A DNA stretch of 11,465 bases from Candidatus Kuenenia stuttgartensis (GTDB lineage Bacteria; Planctomycetota; Planctomycetia; Isosphaerales; Isosphaeraceae): contig CAMBZY010000049.1 of assembly GCA_945872325.1 (NCBI GenBank), positions 1-11,465 of the forward strand, written 5' to 3'. The notes under the pieces were generated by a model. The model had not been told where the DNA came from. It made no database searches and saw only the letters and a program-made list of their open reading frames with translations. Made by a program: the position numbers and the translations under genes. Within the stretch, counting starts at the first letter, position 1, and every line of letters starts with the position of its first letter. Below, in pieces: positions 7,170 to 11,465 of the stretch.

Positions 7170-7942
7170 TGACATCCAACAGTAAATTAAATCTCAACTT
7201 GCATCTCAACCCGGTAAAGATTCTGCTGACAGCTCAGAAGCTTGCGTTGAGAATTCAGGATCGTTTTCCTGACTCTGGTATTTCAGGTTTAGGTCGTAAT
7301 TTGAGCGATGTTGCCGGAGTGACTGTCCAACAGGTGGAACTCGCCAGAAGGCCAATCATTGGACTTCGCATCATGGCATGGCTGCTGATCGGGTTCGGAC
7401 TTGCTGTTGCGATTCAATTGGCTGGCCAACTCCAGACAAACTGGGACCTCGGTAATCCCGGCGAATTTATTCAATCGTTTCAAGCTGCTCTGGAAAGCTC
7501 TGTTTTTCTCGGCGCAGCCGTGCTTTTTGTTCTCGGTTGGGAAAATCGCATCAAACGTCGCCGAGCATTGCATTACCTTCACGAACTGCGGGCCATCGCA
7601 CACCTTGTAGACATGCACCAGCTCAATAAAACCCCTGATACCATTCGATTTGAAGCCTCACCGACCCCAAATTCCCCAGAACGCATCATGTCGTCGTTCC
7701 AGCTTGCAAGATATTTCGGATATTGCTCAGAAATGCTTTCAATCGTGGGCAAGCTCGCAACGCTTTACGCTCAGGATTTTCCCGACGCTTCCGTCCTCCA
7801 ATCCGTCAATCAAATCGAAGATCTGACCACAAGCCTTTCGTCGAAAATCTGGCAGAAAAGCATGCTGATTACGCCCAAAGCGTCTGGTGATCTGTTCTCA
7901 AACCTGGACTTCACCCAGCCCAATCCAAATCAAAACACTTGA
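7169..7942 (+). CDS. Conserved-looking two-helix membrane protein, unknown function
   Basis: I do not recognise a named family. The protein has 257 residues. Two hydrophobic helices are clear, at about 65-86 (GLRIMAWLLIGFGLAVAIQL) and 109-126 (SSVFLGAAVLFVLGW), the second followed at once by basic residues (NRIKRRR). By the positive-inside rule the C-terminal half lies in the cytoplasm. That half contains helical stretches LHELRAIAHLVDMHQLNKTP at 137-156 and YCSEMLSIVGKLATLYAQDF at 185-204, whose look suggests conserved contact surfaces. There is no signal peptide and no catalytic motif. The start overlaps the exbD stop (TAATG) and has only a weak AGG 6 bases upstream, so it depends on coupled translation. 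Context makes it a probable accessory part of the ExbB/ExbD motor. That role is inferred from position alone. Confidence 0.85.
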   Translation: MTSNSKLNLNLHLNPVKILLTAQKLALRIQDRFPDSGISGLGRNLSDVAGVTVQQVELARRPIIGLRIMAWLLIGFGLAVAIQLAGQLQTNWDLGNPGEFIQSFQAALESSVFLGAAVLFVLGWENRIKRRRALHYLHELRAIAHLVDMHQLNKTPDTIRFEASPTPNSPERIMSSFQLARYFGYCSEMLSIVGKLATLYAQDFPDASVLQSVNQIEDLTTSLSSKIWQKSMLITPKASGDLFSNLDFTQPNPNQNT

Positions 7943-8114
7943 ATCTCGCGCCGATTCCTGTTTAATAGAGCAATCGACCTCGATGTCCCACCATCCCTGA
8001 ACTCATTCCCATCGAATCCATGTGCCATCCAAAGTGCTATACAATCAACACTTGCTTACACATGCGAACGCCACTCCTCTCTCGGTCCCCCCTCGTCCTT
8101 TTGGAGCATTTTTC
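7943..8114 (+). other. Gap between the motor cluster and the hydrolase gene
   Basis: These 172 bases contain no gene I can support. There is no clear stem plus T-run to end the upstream transcript. Weak promoter-like pairs can be drawn (TTGAAT at 7939-7944 with TTAATA at 7962-7967, spacer 17), but they are not convincing. The hydrolase could therefore have its own promoter or be read through from the cluster. Confidence 0.4.
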
Positions 8115-8117
8115 ATG
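8101..8117 (+). promoter_or_regulatory. Ribosome binding site that sets the hydrolase start
   Basis: TTGGAG at 8101-8106 lies 8 bases before the ATG at 8115. The frame is open from an ATG at 8022, but that start has no such site and would bury the signal peptide behind 31 residues. Confidence 0.75.
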
Positions 8118-10199
8118 AATCGTCGATTTTTCGCCCAATCAATCGCTGCCGGATTGGTCGCAGTGGCGTCCACCCACATCGGTCACACGCAAGCCGCTGG
8201 TCCTGATGCCGCTCAAGTCGCAAAATGGCTTGACCAACCGGTGCTCGATAAGGACGTTTCGATCGACGAGATCCGTGCCTATGTCGCCAAAAAAGTTCCA
8301 AAAATGCCCGCTTTGGCCAAGCCTGAAGATTGGACCAAATTCGCCACGGAACATCGCAAAAAAGTCTTGGATCAAGTGATTTTCAAAGGCGAAGCTGCGA
8401 AATGGAGAGATGCCAAAGACCTGAAATTCGAACGGGTTGGAACAGTTTCAACCAACGGCGGATACCTGCTGACCAAAGTTCGCTTCGAAGCACTCCCGAA
8501 CCACTGGATTCCCGGCCTTCTCTACGAGCCAGCAGGACTGAAGCCAGGCCAGAAAGTGCCAGTTCACCTCGCTGTCAACGGCCACGATCCGCTTGGCTAT
8601 GCTGCCCCTTACAAACAGGTCCGTTGTATTAATCTGGCCAAAAAAGGCGTCATCAGCCTTTCCCTTGAGTGGTATGGTATGGGCCAGTTTAAAACACCTG
8701 AATATCTGCACCCAGTCATAAATACCATCGACCTGACAGGCACCTCAGGAATCGCCACCCATTTTCTCGCCATGAAGCGAGGCATTGATATCCTTTCCGC
8801 ACTGCCCAACGCAGAACCTTCAAAAGTGGCTGTTTCAGGCCTTTCAGGGGGCGGATGGCAGACCATTTTCATCTCCAGCCTTGACCCACGAGTCACTTTG
8901 TCGAATCCAGTGGCAGGTTATTCCAGCTTCCTCACCCGCCTTCAGCACGACATGGATCTGGGCGACAGCGAGCAAACTCCGACTGACCTCGCAACAGTCA
9001 CCGATTATTCGATCATGACAGCCCTCAGGGCCCCCGCCCCGACCCTCCTGACCTTTAATGCAAATGACAATTGCTGCTTTCGTGCTGATCATGCACTTCC
9101 ACCGCTTGTGGCTGCTGCCAAGCCCGTGTTTGACCTCCTGAAAGCCAGCGATAAATTCGCCACACATATCAATAAGACTCCTGGCGACCATAATTTCCTG
9201 GAAGATAACCGCAAGGCTCTATATCGCTTCATAGGCACACATTTCTTTGGAAAAACAGGGGCTGATCTGGATCAGTTTGCAACAGAGATTCCTTCGGACG
9301 ATCAAATCAAGTCAGAGCAGGAACTTAAGTTGACTCTCCCAGCCAATCAGGCCACTCTGATTTCATTGGCCTCCGACCTTGCAAAATCATTGCCCAAGAA
9401 TGCAACTTTACCCGCCGAGAAAAATGCGGCTGAAATTTGGGTACTCGAAGGCCGTAAGCGGCTGCGTGAAGCCTTGAAATTGCCTGAAACTGCGGCTCCG
9501 CTCTACGACACTTTCACGCCCATGGGCGACCGTCAAATCCAGTATGGAATTGTACGACAAGCAAATCTGGTGCGTGTGGCCGACACCTGGAGTGTTCCAT
9601 TCGTCGAACTTTTCCCAGAAAAAGGCACACCCAAAACTACTACGTTTTACCTTGCCGACAAGGGTTCCTCCAGCATTGCAGCAGATGCAGCCGCCAGGCT
9701 CTCTGCAGGTGAACGCGTTGTGGTTTGCAGCCCTTACTATTTTGGCGAGCTGAAACCATCGCACCATAACTATCTCTTTTCGTTGTTGCTCGGCACCGTG
9801 GGCGATCGCCCTCTGGGGATCGAAGCCAATCAGCTTGCAGCCGCCATTGCGATGGATCGAAGCCGGCTTGGCCAGCCAGTCAGGCTTGTCGCCAGCGGCA
9901 AGCGGGCTTCACTTGTGGCCCTTTGTGCAGCCGCAATTTCGAGCGAAGGACAGTTGACTGAAGTTGTCGTGACCGACTCACTCGGCAGCCTGAAACAAGT
10001 GATTGAACAAAAGGAAAGCTATCTGGACGCGCCTGATCTCTTCACATTTGGGCTACTGGAACAATTTGACGTGAAACAAATTGCAGCCTTGGCAGTGCCT
10101 TCCAAGGTCACTTTCTCCATGGCTTCCGAACGCGTCAAAAAGAAATTGGCGGGATGGAAACCTGGTGGAAACTCTTCGGAATTGAACACAATCCCGTGA
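8115..10199 (+). CDS. Secreted two-lobed alpha/beta hydrolase, acetyl-xylan-esterase-like
   Basis: The protein has 694 residues. The N-terminus NRRFFAQSIAAGLVAVAS is a signal peptide with a twin-arginine pair, so Tat export is possible; cleavage is likely near residue 28. The first lobe (about 105-380) is an alpha/beta hydrolase of the acetyl xylan esterase/dienelactone hydrolase kind. It has PGLLYEPAG at 133-141, VHLAVNGHDPLG at 150-161, and the nucleophile elbow GLSGGGW with Ser244. Asp318 in FNANDNCCF and His359 in GDHNF are likely triad partners. The second lobe (about 460-680) seems to repeat the fold, but where a GxSxG elbow would be expected it reads VASGKRASL (592-600), so it is probably inactive and structural. 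Substrate is unknown: carbohydrate ester or peptide are both possible. The gene stands alone on the plus strand after a 172-base gap. The link to xylan is family-based, not proven. Confidence 0.87.
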   Translation: MNRRFFAQSIAAGLVAVASTHIGHTQAAGPDAAQVAKWLDQPVLDKDVSIDEIRAYVAKKVPKMPALAKPEDWTKFATEHRKKVLDQVIFKGEAAKWRDAKDLKFERVGTVSTNGGYLLTKVRFEALPNHWIPGLLYEPAGLKPGQKVPVHLAVNGHDPLGYAAPYKQVRCINLAKKGVISLSLEWYGMGQFKTPEYLHPVINTIDLTGTSGIATHFLAMKRGIDILSALPNAEPSKVAVSGLSGGGWQTIFISSLDPRVTLSNPVAGYSSFLTRLQHDMDLGDSEQTPTDLATVTDYSIMTALRAPAPTLLTFNANDNCCFRADHALPPLVAAAKPVFDLLKASDKFATHINKTPGDHNFLEDNRKALYRFIGTHFFGKTGADLDQFATEIPSDDQIKSEQELKLTLPANQATLISLASDLAKSLPKNATLPAEKNAAEIWVLEGRKRLREALKLPETAAPLYDTFTPMGDRQIQYGIVRQANLVRVADTWSVPFVELFPEKGTPKTTTFYLADKGSSSIAADAAARLSAGERVVVCSPYYFGELKPSHHNYLFSLLLGTVGDRPLGIEANQLAAAIAMDRSRLGQPVRLVASGKRASLVALCAAAISSEGQLTEVVVTDSLGSLKQVIEQKESYLDAPDLFTFGLLEQFDVKQIAALAVPSKVTFSMASERVKKKLAGWKPGGNSSELNTIP

Positions 10200-10217
10200 A
10201 GTAAAAACGGTCCTAGA

Positions 10218-10265
10218 CATGTCCAGACAAAAATGTGATGACCTCACAAGATTTGTCTGGCCATG
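10218..10265 (+). repeat. Extended inverted repeat (hairpin) between hydrolase and phosphatase genes
   Basis: CCAGACAAA (10223-10231) pairs perfectly with TTTGTCTGG (10252-10260). Outside it CATG (10218-10221) pairs with CATG (10262-10265) across one mismatch. Inside it TGTGA (10234-10238) pairs with TCACA (10244-10248) around a five-base loop. The result is an interrupted stem of up to 18 pairs. No T-run follows at once, so it is not a classic Rho-independent terminator. It could slow or end the hydrolase transcript, protect an mRNA end, or be a protein site. Confidence 0.65.
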
Positions 10266-10289
10266 CCATTGATTTTAGAGGTCTACCCT

Positions 10290-10625
10290 ATGAAGCATAT
10301 TTTATTCGTGTGCAGTCAGAATCGGCTCAGAAGCCCGACGGCCGAGCAGGTATTTTCAGGTCGACCTGGAATTGAAGTGGATTCCGCAGGGCTGAACCCC
10401 GATGCAGTCAATCCTGTATGTAACGAACTTCTGGAATGGGCTGATGTCATTTTTGTGATGGAAAAATCGCACAAAAATAAATTATTGAAAAAGTTCCGTG
10501 TACACATGCACTCGCAAAGAGTGATTTGCCTCGATATTCCTGATGACTACGAATTCATGGATCCCAAGCTCATTGAGGTCCTTCAATCCAAAGTCAATTC
10601 GTATTTTACAAGGATGGGATTATAG
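10290..10625 (+). CDS. Compact low-molecular-weight protein tyrosine phosphatase-like protein
   Basis: The protein has 111 residues. It opens with MKHILFVCSQNRLRSPTAEQ, which holds the CX5RS phosphate-binding loop: Cys8 nucleophile, Arg14, Ser15. SPTAE and EVDSAGLNP are typical of the family. WADVIFVMEKSHKNKL follows at about 50-65. DIPDDYEFMDP at about 81-91 supplies the acidic residues that serve as general acid. At 111 residues it is shorter than the classical 150-residue enzymes and matches the short predicted-PTP subfamily seen in many bacteria. That subfamily would remove phosphate from tyrosine or a small-molecule substrate in the cytoplasm. AGAGG at 10277-10281, 8 bases upstream, decides the start; the ATG at 10263 falls inside the hairpin and lacks a site. 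It meets the minus-strand membrane protein gene tail to tail, 18 bases apart. The substrate is not deducible. Confidence 0.88.
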   Translation: MKHILFVCSQNRLRSPTAEQVFSGRPGIEVDSAGLNPDAVNPVCNELLEWADVIFVMEKSHKNKLLKKFRVHMHSQRVICLDIPDDYEFMDPKLIEVLQSKVNSYFTRMGL

Positions 10626-10643
10626 TGTTACGATTCGATTTCT

Positions 10644-11021
10644 TCAAACGGATTGGTCGAAAAGGATCTGCTTAAACGATTTTTTTAGGACATATGGCAG
10701 ACCAATCGAATAAATGATTCCCCAAACAGTATCCGTCATTCCAAGAAAAACAGCATTATTCCCGATGGCACTTAGCCCTATGGTGAGCAGGATACCAGCA
10801 GCAGCGAATCTTAACAAACCTTCCCAAAGCACAAATGTGGCGTATTTTTGAAGGTCGCGAGAAGCAACGATCAAAACGGCTGAAGTAAAAAGCAAAAAAA
10901 CACCCACCATGGAATTGAAATACGTGTCCGAAGAGTTTTCGCTTTTTAATATGCCAGAACTCAGGCTACCAAGCCCAAGAATCAAGTTCCAGAGACCAGA
11001 AATCAGGACAATCTTTTGCAT
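10644..11021 (-). CDS. Small four-helix membrane protein, unknown function
   Basis: I do not recognise this family. The protein has 125 residues, nearly all hydrophobic helix: TM1 about 4-24 (IVLISGLWNLILGLGSL), TM2 about 36-54 (MVGVFLLFTSAVLIVAS), TM3 about 61-82 (FVLWEGLLRFAAAGILLTIG) and TM4 about 91-112 (VFLGMTDTVWGIIYSIGLPY). Short basic loops (SRDLQKY) and a basic tail (KKSFKQ) suggest both ends and the central loop are cytoplasmic. GGAAGAG lies about 6 bases before the ATG. A candidate promoter lies at 11060-11087. There are no catalytic motifs. The amphipathic layout and a good ribosome site make it a real gene rather than a chance frame, but its role is unknown. Confidence 0.75.
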   Translation of the reverse strand: MQKIVLISGLWNLILGLGSLSSGILKSENSSDTYFNSMVGVFLLFTSAVLIVASRDLQKYATFVLWEGLLRFAAAGILLTIGLSAIGNNAVFLGMTDTVWGIIYSIGLPYVLKKSFKQILFDQSV

Positions 11022-11059
11022 TTTTACTCTTCCATTTGAATAGAAATCGAAACTAGACG

Positions 11060-11087
11060 CTCATATCCGAATCTGAACGGGTATCAA
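11060..11087 (-). promoter_or_regulatory. Possible promoter for the four-helix membrane protein gene
   Basis: On the minus strand TTGATA (11082-11087, 5 of 6 matches to TTGACA) and TATGAG (11060-11065, 4 of 6 to TATAAT) are 16 bases apart. Transcription would begin about 30 bases before the ATG at 11021, a natural leader length. Confidence 0.4.
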
Positions 11088-11117
11088 AGACCTTGAATCT
11101 ACTTAATTGAATCGTTT

Positions 11118-11465
11118 TTACCGATCCAGTGGCAATGGCTCAGCCAAAAATGCGGATTGCCAATTTTCGAGACTTTTCAAGCCTGAACTGTCCTCGTTTA
11201 AAAGCAGTTTGCCCCGAAAACGCGACCTCAAGATCACGCCCCTCTCCATGGAATAGCCTAATGTCCATGTGTGCTGCGTACTGCCTGATGCCGACCGATA
11301 GCGTCGGCTGATATCAAACGGATGCGCTGAATCCAGAAATCGCACACTTTTATCTTTGTTTAAGACCATGCCCGGGGGCCAATTTCTATTCTCAGCAAGC
11401 CCAGTCACTGTTTCATCCGTTTCAAAAGCCGTCTGACCTGCAAGCCATTGAGCAGCCCGACCATA
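11118..11465 (-). CDS. C-terminal end of an unrecognised protein (start outside window)
   Basis: The minus-strand frame is open from the right edge to a TAA at 11118, giving 115 residues. A GTG at 11408 could serve as an internal start, but the frame continues upstream of it without a stop for 19 more codons (YGRAAQWLAGQTAFETDET), so a longer gene entering from outside is more likely. The visible sequence is polar with several aromatic residues (NRNWPPGMVLN, FDISRRYRSASGSTQHTW, LGYSMERGVILRSRF) and has no transmembrane helix. The Trp/Tyr/Arg pattern could be a beta-rich domain, but I cannot name a family. It lies 96 bases upstream of the four-helix membrane protein gene on the same strand. 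The chance that the frame is not coding is real. Confidence 0.5.
   Translation of the reverse strand, partial: YGRAAQWLAGQTAFETDETVTGLAENRNWPPGMVLNKDKSVRFLDSAHPFDISRRYRSASGSTQHTWTLGYSMERGVILRSRFRGKLLLNEDSSGLKSLENWQSAFLAEPLPLDR

Noticed and set aside
1..10199. A xylan-use locus joining xylA and the acetyl-xylan-esterase-like hydrolase
   Set aside because: The two genes are on opposite strands, over 7 kb apart with the motor cluster between them, and no xylanase, xylulokinase or sugar transporter is visible.
10626..10690. Possible bidirectional terminator between the convergent phosphatase and membrane protein genes (TTCGA/TCGAA plus a T-run near 10679-10686)
   Set aside because: The five-pair stem has a loop of over 20 bases and the T-run is well away from it, inside the membrane protein gene.
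1..11465. CRISPR array, tRNA/rRNA genes, insertion sequence ends or a toxin/defence island
   Set aside because: No regularly spaced repeats, no cloverleaf or rRNA-like stretch, and no transposase, integrase or nuclease motifs were found on reading.

Overview
The window looks like chromosomal DNA from a planctomycete. The evidence is the gene content: TPR proteins with signal peptides sit beside an ExbB/ExbD set with no TonB, and there is a long secreted alpha/beta hydrolase of a type common in that phylum. GC content is middling, the genes carry ordinary Sec-type or Tat-like signal peptides, and Shine-Dalgarno sites are modest. The phylum call is an inference from family recognition and no search was run. 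I see no rRNA, tRNA, CRISPR array, insertion sequence or phage gene.

Left edge (1-881, minus strand): the first 293 codons of a class II xylose isomerase (xylA). It runs off the window, so its C-terminus is missing. A 324-bp divergent gap (882-1205) separates it from the next block.

Centre (1206-7942, plus strand): a tight six-gene cluster. In order it holds a large secreted TPR protein, a second smaller secreted TPR protein, an ExbB/TolQ/MotA-type proton channel, two different ExbD/TolR-type proteins, and an unrecognised two-helix membrane protein. Junctions are ATGA overlap, 74 bp, 59 bp, 66 bp and TAATG overlap, so one transcript is likely. The three ExbBD genes encode an inner-membrane, proton-motive-force-driven motor. 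The TPR proteins would lie on the outer side of the inner membrane and are candidates for its load or scaffold. No TonB, TonB-dependent receptor, TolA, TolB or Pal gene is visible, so the output of the motor is unknown. This cluster is the most interesting part of the window.

Right side: a two-lobed secreted alpha/beta hydrolase of the acetyl-xylan-esterase-like kind (8115-10199, plus), an extended hairpin (10218-10265), and a compact low-molecular-weight tyrosine-phosphatase-like protein (10290-10625, plus). Facing these on the minus strand are a four-helix small membrane protein (10644-11021) and the C-terminal end of an unrecognised protein that enters from the right edge (11118-11465).

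Several start codons were moved inward from the longest open frame because a Shine-Dalgarno site or signal peptide supports a later ATG. These cases are ExbB at 5170, ExbD1 at 6168, the hydrolase at 8115, the phosphatase at 10290 and, less firmly, the first TPR protein at 1206.
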